Shown here one piece after another: positions 47,430 through 56,553 of a stretch of 64,000 nt of DNA. Source of the stretch: Methanothermobacter sp. CaT2 (lineage in GTDB: Archaea > Methanobacteriota > Methanobacteria > Methanobacteriales > Methanothermobacteraceae). A program made the translations under genes and the position numbers. Below the pieces are notes generated by a model. It was not told where the DNA came from. It saw only the letters and a list, made by a program, of their open reading frames with translations, and searched no databases. The stretch's first letter is position 1. Every line of letters starts with the position of its first letter. Location of the stretch: NCBI RefSeq assembly GCF_000828575.1, contig NZ_AP011952.1, positions 871,001 through 935,000 of the forward strand, given 5' to 3'.

Positions 47430-48053
47430 TCACTGCTTCTTCTTCTTCTGAACGGTTGCCCATGACCTCCTGACAAAGTCTGGCAGTTCATCATAGGTGA
47501 ATGATTCAAGAAATTCCCGGGTACGCGGGTCAGAGGGGTAACCGGACCCGATATCCCCGAGTTTCCTGTTCTTCTTCTGTATGCTCTCTATTTCAAGGTC
47601 CCTTTCAACCTTGGCTATTATGGATGCTGCGGCCACAGCGTAGTACCTTGTATCTGCACCGTGCTCTGCAGTGACCTCAATTTCCCCGAAGTGTGACCGG
47701 ATCTCCTCCTCAAGCCTCTCTGGCTTAACATCCACCGAGTCAATGATCACACGGTCTGGCTGGGCCTCGGCTATTATCCTCTTTATGGCTATCTTCTCTA
47801 TCTCATTCAGGTTGAAGCCCCTTTCACGCATTCTGTCAATGTCAGAGGCCGAGATCTTAACCGTGAACACCCTGGCTATTCTTCTTATCTTCCTTGCAAG
47901 GAACCGTCTCCTCTCGGGTGTGAGCTTCTTGGAGTCCTTCACACCCATCTTGCGGAGTATGGAGAACTTCCTCTCAGGGATCATCACACCCGCCACAACC
48001 AGGGGGCCTATCACCGGTCCCCTTCCAGCCTCATCAATACCAAGAACCTTCAT
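47430..48053 (-). CDS. rnhB: ribonuclease HII
   Basis: A 207-residue RNase HII: KVLGIDEAGRGPVIGPLVVA with the catalytic Asp-Glu (DEAGRG), then IIDSVDVKP and AEHGADTRYYAVAAASIIAKVERD. It removes RNA primers or ribonucleotides in RNA-DNA hybrids. The ATG at 48053 gives the family N-terminus; the frame opens with TTG at 48077. It follows mreB by 35 bp. Confidence 0.94.
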   Translation of the reverse strand: MKVLGIDEAGRGPVIGPLVVAGVMIPERKFSILRKMGVKDSKKLTPERRRFLARKIRRIARVFTVKISASDIDRMRERGFNLNEIEKIAIKRIIAEAQPDRVIIDSVDVKPERLEEEIRSHFGEIEVTAEHGADTRYYAVAAASIIAKVERDLEIESIQKKNRKLGDIGSGYPSDPRTREFLESFTYDELPDFVRRSWATVQKKKKQ

Positions 48054-48088
48054 CCGCTGGAGGCCCCTTCCAATCAAAAAAAGAATGA

Positions 48089-49159
48089 TTATTTCATGGC
48101 CTTGAGCCTTACCTCTGGTTCAAGGGCCCTTGGCTCTGCAGCAACTATTGCGGCTCCCTTGGCCACCACTGTCATGGGGTCATCTGATATCTCAACAGGG
48201 ATGCCCACCTCATCATAGATCCTCTCCTTCAAACCCCTCAGCTGTGAGGTTCCACCAACAACAACTGTCTTGTTGTAAACCCCGGATATGAGTTCCGGTG
48301 AGAGTCTCTCGAGGACCTCTGCGATGGATTTAACAATACCATTCACCACTGGCTCCGCTGCCTCTGCAACCATCTCTGAATCGATTTCAACCTTTTTGGG
48401 TTTGTTGGTTTCCATGCATTTTCCTATGACCACGGTTTTGAGATTTTCAAGGTCCTCATCGCATTTGACCATCCCGACCTCTATCTTTGCCTTTTCTGCT
48501 TCATGGATACCTATCTCAACATTGAATTTCTCCTTAACGAGTTCAACTATGTTGCTGTCTATGTCGTCTCCACCAACCCTGATGGTCTGGATATCGGTTA
48601 TTCCACCCAGGGATATCACCACGATGTCACTTGAACCGGCGCCGATGTCAATTACCATGGTACCTGATGCCTCGGCTATTGGAAGACCTGCCCCTATGGC
48701 CGCTGCAAGACCCTCACTTATGACCAGGACATAGTTGGCGCCGGCCTTCCTCCCTATCTCCTCAACAGCGTTCCTCTCAACCTCCGATGCGTCCCCGGGT
48801 ATGCCTATAACTATCCTGTCTATGGAATCAGAGTCACCGGCACCCATCTCCATTGCATAGACCAGGAGGGCTTCTGCCTGGGCCACGCTCTCAATAACAC
48901 CCTTCCGGAGGGGTCTCACAGCAACTATATCCTCGGGGGTCCTTCCGAGCATCATCTTTGCCTCTTCACCCACTGCAAGAACATATGATGGGTCATCCTT
49001 CTTCACGGCCACCACTGATGGGATCTTGTAGATATCAAATTTATCTCCTGCCGGCTTGGCAACAACTGTGTTGAGGGTACCCAGGTCTATCCCGAGTGTG
49101 TTGGTGATGGCACTCTTCTTTTCAGGTTTTTCTTCAGATTTCTTTCCAAATGAAAACAT
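48089..49159 (-). CDS. mreB: MreB-like actin family protein
   Basis: A 356-residue actin/Hsp70-fold protein. Phosphate 1 motif LGIDLGTLNTVVA, phosphate 2 VIDIGAGSSDIVVIS and adenosine motif VVVGGTSQLRGLKERI are present, with TPEDIVAVRPLRKGVI as in MreB. In rod-shaped pseudomurein methanogens this is the shape-type filament protein. A charged ~25-residue N-terminal tail (KKSEEKPEKK) precedes the fold. GAGGAGTGAA precedes the ATG at 49159. It overlaps the ribosome binding region with the stop of the preceding unknown gene (one base between). Confidence 0.9.
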   Translation of the reverse strand: MFSFGKKSEEKPEKKSAITNTLGIDLGTLNTVVAKPAGDKFDIYKIPSVVAVKKDDPSYVLAVGEEAKMMLGRTPEDIVAVRPLRKGVIESVAQAEALLVYAMEMGAGDSDSIDRIVIGIPGDASEVERNAVEEIGRKAGANYVLVISEGLAAAIGAGLPIAEASGTMVIDIGAGSSDIVVISLGGITDIQTIRVGGDDIDSNIVELVKEKFNVEIGIHEAEKAKIEVGMVKCDEDLENLKTVVIGKCMETNKPKKVEIDSEMVAEAAEPVVNGIVKSIAEVLERLSPELISGVYNKTVVVGGTSQLRGLKERIYDEVGIPVEISDDPMTVVAKGAAIVAAEPRALEPEVRLKAMK

Positions 49160-49160
49160 T

Positions 49161-49793
49161 TCACTCCTCCTCGAATATGTCTTTAAAGTCAACTGCAAAT
49201 ATGTTGTTACGGGATGCTATTTCAGCTATCCTCTCAACGTCCTCCCTTTCATGGACAGAGATGAGAAGTGTTACAAGAACAACGTCTGTAACCTTGAAGA
49301 GGGGATCTATGATGTTCCTTATTACTGATGGAAGCTTCTCTGTAAGATAAACATCTGTTTCTATGAAACCGCTGGTTTTATCTTCAAGTACGAATGAGAA
49401 GCCCACATCATTCTTTTCAGCCTCCCCTGCAAATTTCTTCATATAGTTCTCTGGCGCAACAAGGAGTACAAGGTTGGGTTCGTTCTCAACGTAGTAGGGG
49501 GCTATCTTAATGTAGGCCCCTCCCTTGTCCTTACAGATAAGTGAAAGGTCCCTTATCTTGTTGCTGTCACCATAAATCATGATGAGGTCGAACCTCTTCC
49601 TTAAAAAGGAGTCTCTGATGGTAACGTGTTCCCTGAAGATTATCCTTACAAGGTCCCGGGATGATATTGCCTCATAGGCCACAGAGTTAACCATGTCCTC
49701 ATTACCTGCAATTACACACCACAGTTTATCTGAACTCTGGGCCGTTGAGACCTGTGCCGCCTTTCTGAGAACCTTTATCTTACTCTCTATCAT
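49161..49793 (-). CDS. hypothetical protein upstream of mreB
   Basis: A 210-residue soluble protein with alternating strands and helices and no motif I recognise. It has segments like a Rossmann or NAD-type fold (FDLIMIYGDSNKIRDL, LVLLVAPENYMKKF) and an acidic C-terminus (FEEE). Its stop is one base from the mreB start, so the two are coupled and it probably works with the MreB filament. Start uncertain within 49793-49802 (several ATG/GTG). Confidence 0.65.
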   Translation of the reverse strand: MIESKIKVLRKAAQVSTAQSSDKLWCVIAGNEDMVNSVAYEAISSRDLVRIIFREHVTIRDSFLRKRFDLIMIYGDSNKIRDLSLICKDKGGAYIKIAPYYVENEPNLVLLVAPENYMKKFAGEAEKNDVGFSFVLEDKTSGFIETDVYLTEKLPSVIRNIIDPLFKVTDVVLVTLLISVHEREDVERIAEIASRNNIFAVDFKDIFEEE

Positions 49794-49892
49794 CACCATC
49801 ACATCTGCCAGAAGGAACTTGTAGAATGAAGTTCCCCCATCAGAGGGAAGCTACTCTTTTAACTTGGATTACATTTAATCTTCAGTACATGA

Positions 49893-49902
49893 GTATATAT
49901 AT
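49893..49902. promoter_or_regulatory. TATA box between mreB operon and asd
   Basis: GTATATATAT, near-symmetric, so it could drive either direction. For asd it gives a long leader (about 130 bases) that contains the hairpin repeats. Confidence 0.45.
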
Positions 49903-49941
49903 CTTTCACCGGCATATCACATTCTGAGGTTCATCATATGG

Positions 49942-50000
49942 TGTTCATATCGCTGTGAACTCCATGTGAAATGTTCATGTCACCGTGAACTCCATGTGAG
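49942..50000 (+). promoter_or_regulatory. two 31-bp direct repeats, each with an inverted repeat
   Basis: Copies start at 49942 and 49973 (TGTTCAT...GTGAACTCCATGTGA). In each, GTTCAT pairs with GTGAAC (6 bp with one G-T) around a six-base loop; loop bases differ (ATCGCT and GTCACC) while stems are kept. They lie in the predicted asd leader and may be RNA hairpins or a tandem operator. Confidence 0.6.
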
Positions 50001-50048
50001 AAGAAACCTATCAGATTAGATTACCGGTAATGGGAACAGGTGAGTTAT

Positions 50049-50723
50049 TTGTTTGTAAAGGGTGTTGCAAAGAGGGCCAGCTTCCTCGTGAGTGTGGCCA
50101 CAATTCCTCTGCTATTTGGTTACCATGCCATAGGCATACTCATGTTCACGGTTATAGCCTTCATGATGCAGTTCTTCCGGGACCCTGACAGGATCCCCCC
50201 CTCTGATGAGGACCTCATCATTGCCCCTGCAGATGGAAGGCGCCTTTCAGGTAAGATAGACAGGATAGAACGGGTGGGATCAGACTACCCCCTCATTGAC
50301 AGGATATTCCCTGATGGGAGTGGTGGTATCCTCATAAGTACCTTCATGTCACCCTTCGATGTCCATGTTAACAGGGCCCCGGTCTCCGGGAAGGTGATAT
50401 ACACCGAGCATGTTGATGGGAGATTCCAGGTGGCCCGTTCAAGGGTACTCACTGAAAACGAAAAAAACTTAATTGTAATAAAAACAGATTATGGGAACGT
50501 TGGTGTTATCCAGATAGCGGGCTTCGTTGCAAGGAGAATCGTTCAGTACGTTAAAGAAGGCGAATATGTGGAGAGGGGCGACCGTATAGGTATGATAAGA
50601 TTCGGCTCCAGGGTTGACCTGGTACTGCCTGAGAACTGTGAGGTACTTGTGAAAACCGGTTCAAGACCCATGGCCGGGGAGACAGTGGTGGCAAGGTTCA
50701 ATCCAGGCCAAAAAAACGGATAA
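50049..50723 (+). CDS. asd: archaetidylserine decarboxylase (PSD family)
   Basis: A 224-residue phosphatidylserine decarboxylase-like proenzyme. N-terminal hydrophobic helices precede STFMSPFDVHVNRAPVSG. The C-terminal IRFGSRVDLVLP has the Gly-Ser pair at which self-cleavage forms the pyruvoyl group. It makes archaetidylethanolamine. TTG at 50049 has AGGTGA five bases before it; a GTG at 50040 is the alternative. The next gene, pssA, makes its substrate. Confidence 0.9.
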   Translation: MFVKGVAKRASFLVSVATIPLLFGYHAIGILMFTVIAFMMQFFRDPDRIPPSDEDLIIAPADGRRLSGKIDRIERVGSDYPLIDRIFPDGSGGILISTFMSPFDVHVNRAPVSGKVIYTEHVDGRFQVARSRVLTENEKNLIVIKTDYGNVGVIQIAGFVARRIVQYVKEGEYVERGDRIGMIRFGSRVDLVLPENCEVLVKTGSRPMAGETVVARFNPGQKNG

Positions 50724-50776
50724 TGTGCAGTGAAATTATGACTACACCAGATTATAAGTAAAACAGGTGGCGGTTG

Positions 50777-51436
50777 ATGAACGATAAAAAAATAACCTCA
50801 TTTATAGCTCTTCCAGATCTTTTATCAATGTTAAATGCATCTTCGGGTTATCTGTCAATTCTGCTATCCATTGACGGTTCCCTTAACGCTGCATGCATAC
50901 TTATGCTCCTTGCAGTATTATTTGATTCCCTTGACGGCTGGGTTGCGCGAAAAACAGGGAGAATTGACATCCATGGATTCGGCAAAAACATGGATTCCCT
51001 TTCGGATGTGATATCCTTTGGTGTTGCCCCGGCAGTTCTCATCTATTCAGCGGCCGTTGATTTTCGATATATTAATATATTAGTGGGTCTCTTAATAGTA
51101 TTATGTGGTATACTGAGACTTTCAAGGTTCAATGTTCTCACAGGGGGTGGGAAGAACTTCACGGGTCTGCCAATACCCGTGGCGGCTGTTACAATATCAT
51201 CATTCTATCTCACGGGATTTTATAGCGAACTGAGTGCTGCCTTCATAATGATTGCAGTTTCAGTTCTGATGATAAGCAGCATAGAATATCCGCGGGTGGA
51301 TGGTATGGGGGCCTCTACAGCCCTCATACTGATAATCGCGACCATAATCTCGGTTGCAGCCGTAGAAATCCTCCAGGCCGCCAGTGTTGTAGCAGGTCCC
51401 GTGGCGATAATACTTTTCATCGCTACTTTGACCTAA
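50777..51436 (+). CDS. pssA: archaetidylserine synthase (CDP-alcohol phosphatidyltransferase)
   Basis: A 219-residue polytopic membrane enzyme. The CDP-alcohol phosphatidyltransferase motif (D-G-x2-A-R-x8-G-x3-D-x3-D) reads DGWVARKTGRIDIHGFGKNM followed by DSLSD. Further transmembrane helices follow to the C-terminus. It forms archaetidylserine from CDP-archaeol and serine. ATG at 50777 follows AGGTGG. It lies 53 bp after asd, forming a lipid operon. Confidence 0.92.
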   Translation: MNDKKITSFIALPDLLSMLNASSGYLSILLSIDGSLNAACILMLLAVLFDSLDGWVARKTGRIDIHGFGKNMDSLSDVISFGVAPAVLIYSAAVDFRYINILVGLLIVLCGILRLSRFNVLTGGGKNFTGLPIPVAAVTISSFYLTGFYSELSAAFIMIAVSVLMISSIEYPRVDGMGASTALILIIATIISVAAVEILQAASVVAGPVAIILFIATLT

Positions 51437-51474
51437 TTGCAGTGCCCATACTACCTAAAAGAGATGTGATCTGA

Positions 51475-52800
51475 ATGCTGGACAAGATTAAGGGTAATGA
51501 TAGGGATAAAAAGAATAATCCTCCTGACCTCCGTAAAAACAACGATAAAGGCGATTCTGACATTGGGGGTAAACTGAAGGGACTTGTGGGTAAATTCAGT
51601 GGTGGGAGTGGTTCTGATAAGAAAAAACCCCGCCCCATGCCCAAACCCCGCCCGAGACTGAAGCCTCCTGAGAAGTCAGAGGACCGGAAGCCACTTAAAG
51701 GTGGGGAGAAACCAAAGCCACGTTTAGGCAGTGAAAAGCCAAGGCCAAGGCTCACACCACCCCCCAAGAAGCCAGAGGGTCCCTCAGGAGGTATAGGGAG
51801 GAGAATCCCTGAGGAGGAACAGAGAACCATAATAGGTGCCCTTGTATTCGGCCTTATCATCCTTGTGCTTGCAGGGGCAGGGTACTACTTCCTGGTCTAC
51901 CAGCCATACCAGGAGACCCTCCAGAATGCCAAGGCCACAAAGATCGCCGAGGTCGACGCCCTCTTCAAGGGTCCCCTTGCAACGGATCCTCAGAAACAGG
52001 CCATACTTGCCCAGATAGACGCCGCGGTGACGCCGGAGGAAGCCCTTGCAGTTGATGTTGTGGGGCCAGCCACACAGTCCTGGCGCACCTACCAGAACCA
52101 GCAGATTAACATCAAGAAGGACCGGGTAGGCAGGGTCATGGTGAACTACACCGATAACAACCAGGAGAAACGTGTGATAATGAAGGTTGATGATGCCAAG
52201 AAATTCGTGAGCCAGGCAGATGCAACCGTGCTTGCCAACACACAGATCCAGACCCCGGATACAGTTGCCGTGCCCATCATGATAACAAGACTGCAGGCCG
52301 CCGGTGGGCTTATAAGTGTGGGGGATATGGTGGACGTCTACCTCAACCAGAATGCGACCGGCAACAACACATCAGCAGCGACATCAACACCCCGTATAAG
52401 TGGTGCCACCGTACTTGCAATTCTCCGGTCAAAGGACAGTGGAGCCGTTGATGCGCGAATACTTAACACTCAGAGACTTACACTTAACAGTATAACCTCA
52501 CAGAGCGAAAATGAGAGGGCATCATCAACTGATGTTGAGCAGCTGCTGAGGGCTGCAGCATCAGGAGGACTCAATGAGGCAGAGATCAACGCCATACTCC
52601 AGAATTACGGTATAAGACTCTCAGATTACGAAAGATCATCAAATCTGGGTGAGCTGGACACCAACTACCTCATCATCCTGGAGGTCCCAAGGGAAGATGT
52701 CCTGTTCCTGATACAGAACATGAACAGCATAATCCTTACAGTACCAACACAGAACGCGCCCCAGTGGATGATACAGGAGCTGCAGAGAATATACGGTTAA
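51475..52800 (+). CDS. membrane-anchored protein with Lys/Pro-rich N-terminus (DUF515-like)
   Basis: A 441-residue protein. The cytoplasmic N-terminus (about 1-115) is very rich in Lys, Pro, Arg and Gly and probably disordered. One transmembrane helix spans about 117-142. The external part has helical and beta segments, one (GLISVGDMVDVYL near residues 278-290) reminiscent of the SAF/CpaB domain of pilus assembly proteins. It resembles the methanobacterial DUF515 family; function unknown. GTGATC precedes the ATG. A secreted protein and sortase follow. Confidence 0.72.
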   Translation: MLDKIKGNDRDKKNNPPDLRKNNDKGDSDIGGKLKGLVGKFSGGSGSDKKKPRPMPKPRPRLKPPEKSEDRKPLKGGEKPKPRLGSEKPRPRLTPPPKKPEGPSGGIGRRIPEEEQRTIIGALVFGLIILVLAGAGYYFLVYQPYQETLQNAKATKIAEVDALFKGPLATDPQKQAILAQIDAAVTPEEALAVDVVGPATQSWRTYQNQQINIKKDRVGRVMVNYTDNNQEKRVIMKVDDAKKFVSQADATVLANTQIQTPDTVAVPIMITRLQAAGGLISVGDMVDVYLNQNATGNNTSAATSTPRISGATVLAILRSKDSGAVDARILNTQRLTLNSITSQSENERASSTDVEQLLRAAASGGLNEAEINAILQNYGIRLSDYERSSNLGELDTNYLIILEVPREDVLFLIQNMNSIILTVPTQNAPQWMIQELQRIYG

Positions 52801-52853
52801 CCAAAACAAAAAATTAATTAATTTCTTATTTAATATTTTATGTGGGGATGCTT

Positions 52854-53780
52854 ATGAAAAAATTGGTGTATATGGCTATAATGGCAATATTTATTATTTC
52901 TGTCCTGGGAGTTTCAGATACAGGCTCCGCTGCAAAGGAGACCTGGGTCAAGGAGAAGCCGGAAGCAACAAGTTTCAGGTTGAAGGATCTCACAGCTGTT
53001 ATCACCGTTAAGATAAAGAACAATGATAACAATGTTCAGTACTTCAAGATAGGGCATGTATACCAGGGAAGTCTGTCTGAGAACAGCACCATAAAATGGC
53101 TGATTCAGTGGACAGATCCTGCAGCGCTTAAGATGGTTAAATCAAGGAGTCCTGAACTTGGAGGGGACTATGGATGGAAGATTAAGCCTGGAGAGACAAA
53201 GACCGTGTCCTTCGGTCTTCAGGCCACAGGTGACATGGGGGAGATACCAAGCTACATCGTTAACGTTGAATCTGATGACAGCAACTACTGGCCCCTCATA
53301 AACGAGCCAGGCCTCATGGCTTCATGGTTCATGCCAAATGAGATAGAGGTGCTGAACCCCTCACTTGACCTCAAGTACTGGAAGGGGACCTTCGGATTCA
53401 CCCTGATAAACCTGGATGAGGAATCCGTCTCTGGAATCGTTAGGGCCCCAATAGCCCCTGCAAACTCCAAGCTCATATACAGCAGCCCGAAGGCCTTCGT
53501 GGATGATGACCTCTTTGTGAGCACACAGGTGGCTGCCTGGGATGTCACAATGGAGCCCGAGACATCACAGAGGTTCGTCTACACCTACGAATGGCCAGCC
53601 AAGGTCAGTGGTAACGGCTCAAGGGGCAGCGGATACTACCCTCCAGGCACCCTCTATGGAGCCACCGGAACATCAGCAGCATCCACTTCAGGGGCTAAGA
53701 CCGGTGCGCCCTACGGGCCCCTGGTGATCGGTGTGCTGGTGACAGCAGCCGCAGTTGCATACACAAGGATCATGCGCTGA
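52854..53780 (+). CDS. secreted, C-terminally anchored envelope protein
   Basis: A 308-residue protein. A signal peptide (about 1-26, ending GSA) precedes a long beta-rich ectodomain; there is no known motif. A Ser/Gly/Thr/Ala-rich linker then leads to a C-terminal hydrophobic helix (VIGVLVTAAAVAY) ending in a few Arg residues. The tail layout is like a sortase or archaeosortase sorting signal, though no LPXTG is present. ATG at 52854 follows GGGGATG. The sortase gene begins 30 bp downstream. Confidence 0.65.
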   Translation: MKKLVYMAIMAIFIISVLGVSDTGSAAKETWVKEKPEATSFRLKDLTAVITVKIKNNDNNVQYFKIGHVYQGSLSENSTIKWLIQWTDPAALKMVKSRSPELGGDYGWKIKPGETKTVSFGLQATGDMGEIPSYIVNVESDDSNYWPLINEPGLMASWFMPNEIEVLNPSLDLKYWKGTFGFTLINLDEESVSGIVRAPIAPANSKLIYSSPKAFVDDDLFVSTQVAAWDVTMEPETSQRFVYTYEWPAKVSGNGSRGSGYYPPGTLYGATGTSAASTSGAKTGAPYGPLVIGVLVTAAAVAYTRIMR

Positions 53781-53810
53781 TCCATCAACCATTTTTTTAT
53801 TTTCAGGGAC

Positions 53811-54533
53811 ATGAGAGCATCAACTCTTCTGATAATCACAGGTATGTTCATAGTATCCCTCTACGCCCTCATCGAGGTGAGTTTTTATTCATCCCAGGTA
53901 ACCGTGCACAGCCCCGATGTAAGGACCCCTGTCATTGAAGTACCATCCATAAACCTCACAGAGACCATCAACAACAGGTCAGTCTTCTACGGGGTGTACC
54001 ATGAACCCATGTCCTACTCTCCCGGAAACCGGACGGTTATACTCTTCGGGCACAGGACCCTCTATGGTTCCCCCTTCCTTCACCTGGATAAACTCAGGGC
54101 AGGGGACAGAGTATACCTGAACTGGCCGGGCGTAGGATTTGCTGAATACCGTGTTAACAGGACATTCATTGTGCCGGCCTCCTACCAGATGCCGGTGAAT
54201 CAGGGTGCGAAGCTTTTCCTCATAACCTGCCACCCCCTGGGGTCCACCAGGGAGCGGCTGATAGTTGAGTGCCACCTGGAGGGTATAAAACCCTACCAGA
54301 GGAATGTCAGGGTCGATAACCCCAAGAGCTACTACTCGATTCCAATAATCCTGGGTTTCCTATCTGCTGGACTTCTGGTTACACGATTCTATCCTGTTGA
54401 GGAGGATAGGAGGTTTCTCCTTGCAGCGGTCATCGGACTGACTGTATTCCTTGTGCTGGGATACCTGTTCCCGATACCTCCAGAATTCATCTCTGATAAG
54501 CTAATGGAATTCAATAACATCCTCGGCATTTGA
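53811..54533 (+). CDS. sortase with C-terminal membrane helices
   Basis: A 240-residue sortase. An N-terminal signal anchor (about 5-25) is followed by the beta-barrel with catalytic His81 (ILFGHRTLYGSPF), Cys140 (LFLITCHPLG) and an Arg (STRERLIV, residue 147 or 149). Two more transmembrane helices follow at about 172-195 and 203-224. Sortases cleave a sorting motif and attach the protein to a nucleophile. With pseudomurein, the acceptor is unknown. The upstream secreted protein is the obvious candidate substrate. Confidence 0.88.
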   Translation: MRASTLLIITGMFIVSLYALIEVSFYSSQVTVHSPDVRTPVIEVPSINLTETINNRSVFYGVYHEPMSYSPGNRTVILFGHRTLYGSPFLHLDKLRAGDRVYLNWPGVGFAEYRVNRTFIVPASYQMPVNQGAKLFLITCHPLGSTRERLIVECHLEGIKPYQRNVRVDNPKSYYSIPIILGFLSAGLLVTRFYPVEEDRRFLLAAVIGLTVFLVLGYLFPIPPEFISDKLMEFNNILGI

Positions 54534-54620
54534 ATAATAGTGAAGTTTAAGTGATTGATAGTACCTAGAGAAATGCTTTACTGGAATTGAGTGAAACTGA
54601 AGATTTTGGTGGTGTTTGAT

Positions 54621-54986
54621 ATGAATGAACCCGGAGAGAAGTACTTTTCAAACCTGTCAGACCGGGAGAGGGCCATATTCGAGGGTGGCATAAGTATGGG
54701 GGCCCTCTTCCACCAGTTCACCGGGACGCCTGTCAGCCTCGAGACAGCCGATGGACTTGAGAGTGCCATCAGTGAATCCATAAAACTTCAGCCAGCCATC
54801 ATGGACGTTGAGGTCCATATAGACAGGGAGATGATCAGAAAAACCGCCGGGGAATTCGGTTACGTCTCCCTCACCGGGGACATGCTGAGTGTGAGGTTGA
54901 CCGTGGAGCATGGCTCAGAAAGGATAACCGTCCGCATGGAGTACCTGGAGGAACTCAGGTATCCTCTGATGTACATAGAAGAATGA
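54621..54986 (+). CDS. mptD: dihydroneopterin aldolase, archaeal MptD-like
   Basis: A 121-residue protein matching the archaeal dihydroneopterin aldolase family: EKYFSNLSDRERAIFEGGIS, then MGALFHQFTGTPV and LQPAIMDVEVHID. MptD makes 6-hydroxymethyl-dihydropterin for methanopterin. The ATG at 54621 follows GGTGG; the frame opens at 54591. It stands alone before the kor operon. Confidence 0.8.
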   Translation: MNEPGEKYFSNLSDRERAIFEGGISMGALFHQFTGTPVSLETADGLESAISESIKLQPAIMDVEVHIDREMIRKTAGEFGYVSLTGDMLSVRLTVEHGSERITVRMEYLEELRYPLMYIEE

Positions 54987-55210
54987 GTAAACCATGAAAT
55001 GGAGAATCTCAGGTATCTGATTTACATAGGCCCCGGAAAACCTGAAAACCGGAATATACACATCTTTACCCCGGACAGGACATTCTGCTGAAAACCTCCG
55101 GTGAGGGTAACACCCCGATAATTTATTACAATCCAAGTTCTAAATAATATTATTCTTGATTAATTATTTAAATTCTGAAGGCAAAGCTAAGATAAGAACC
55201 ACGATGGAAG

Positions 55211-55420
55211 ATGACCATGATAAAGATAGATTCAGATCTCTGTAAGGGATGTGACATATGCAGAGAGTTCTGCCCCGAAGGGGTCTATGTTAGATCAGAG
55301 GAACTCAACAGGAAGGGTGTGCATGAGCCAGTCCCGGAAAATCTGGAAAAATGCACGGGATGCAAGCTCTGCATGCTCCTGTGTCCAGATCAGGCGATAG
55401 TGGTGTATGAAGATGACTGA
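55211..55420 (+). CDS. korD: 2-oxoglutarate:ferredoxin oxidoreductase delta subunit (ferredoxin)
   Basis: A 69-residue 2x[4Fe-4S] ferredoxin subunit: CKGCDICREFCPEG (Cys11, 14, 17, 21) and CTGCKLCMLLCPD. It carries electrons between the catalytic subunits and ferredoxin. The ATG is at 55211 or 55217 (two in frame). It overlaps korA by 8 bp. A TATA-like TTAATTATTTAAATT at about 55155-55170 may start the operon. Confidence 0.9.
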   Translation: MTMIKIDSDLCKGCDICREFCPEGVYVRSEELNRKGVHEPVPENLEKCTGCKLCMLLCPDQAIVVYEDD

Positions 55421-56543
55421 GGAGTATTTTATCCAGGGAAACGATGCCTGCGCACGCGGAGCCATCAAGGCAGGGTGCAGGTTCTTCGCGGGTTACCCCA
55501 TCACCCCATCAACCGAGATAGCAGAGGAAATGGCCCTCCTCCTCCCGCGGGAGGGTGGTGTGTTTGTGCAGATGGAGGATGAGATAGGGGCCCTGGGGGC
55601 TGTTATAGGTGCTGTCTGGAGTGGTGTCAGGGGGATGACCGCCACATCAGGACCCGGTTTTTCCCTCATGCAGGAGCACGTGGGATACGCCGCCATGACA
55701 GAAACACCCCTAGTAATCGTGAATGTACAGAGGGGTTCCCCCTCCACAGGACAGCCCACAATGGCCTCCCAGAGCGATATGATGCAGGCCAGGTGGGGCT
55801 CCCACGGGGACTACGAGATCATAGCACTCTCCCCATCATCGGTGCAGGAGTGCTTCGATTTCACGGTCCGCGCCTTCAACCTTGCAGAGGAATACAGGGT
55901 CCCGGTGATGGTCATGGGCGATGAAATAGTGGGCCACATGAGGGAGAAGATAACCATCCCCGACCGTGTGAAGATCAGAAAAAGGAGAGGTCCCTCAGTT
56001 CCCCCGGAGGAGTTCCTTCCCTTCAGGGCCCCTGAGGATGGTGTCCCTGAGATGCCAGCCTTTGGTGATGGCTACAGGATACCCGTAACTGGACTGACAC
56101 ACGATGAGAGGGGTTACCCTGACGCATCAAACCCTGAGGGACACCACAGGCTGGTTAAGAGGCTCTGTGACAAGATACTCAGGCACAGGGACAGGATAAG
56201 CGATGTCCAGGAGGAACTGACAGAGGATGCCGATATAACTGTTATCTCCTACGGAGCCCCCTCACGTTCAGTTGCAACGGCCGTCAAGATGGCCCGGAAG
56301 GATGGTGTCAGGGCAGGGTACCTGAAGATCAACACACCGTGGCCCTTCCCTGAAACCGAAGTGAGGGCTGCCGCAGAGAGATCCGGGAAGCTGCTTGTGG
56401 TTGAGATGAACCTCGGCCAGATATTCTATGAGGTTCAGCGTGTTGCTGCTGGAATGGCTGAGGTTGAACTCCTACCTAAGATTGGTGGGGAGATCCACAG
56501 GCCAGAGGAGATCCTCAACATGATCCTGAAGATGAACAGATAG
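55413..56543 (+). CDS. korA: 2-oxoglutarate:ferredoxin oxidoreductase subunit alpha
   Basis: A 376-residue KorA: EEYFIQGNDACARGAIKAG at the N-terminus, FAGYPITPSTEIAEEMA and TSGPGFSLMQEHVGYA, then ASQSDMMQARWGSHGDY, which includes the ARWGSHGDY region typical for 2-oxoglutarate/pyruvate oxidoreductases. It forms succinyl-CoM... that is, succinyl-CoA metabolism: reductive carboxylation of succinyl-CoA to 2-oxoglutarate in the incomplete reductive TCA route. It overlaps korD by 8 bp and precedes korB by 10 bp. Confidence 0.94.
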   Translation: MTEEYFIQGNDACARGAIKAGCRFFAGYPITPSTEIAEEMALLLPREGGVFVQMEDEIGALGAVIGAVWSGVRGMTATSGPGFSLMQEHVGYAAMTETPLVIVNVQRGSPSTGQPTMASQSDMMQARWGSHGDYEIIALSPSSVQECFDFTVRAFNLAEEYRVPVMVMGDEIVGHMREKITIPDRVKIRKRRGPSVPPEEFLPFRAPEDGVPEMPAFGDGYRIPVTGLTHDERGYPDASNPEGHHRLVKRLCDKILRHRDRISDVQEELTEDADITVISYGAPSRSVATAVKMARKDGVRAGYLKINTPWPFPETEVRAAAERSGKLLVVEMNLGQIFYEVQRVAAGMAEVELLPKIGGEIHRPEEILNMILKMNR

Positions 56544-56553
56544 GAGTGTTTAG

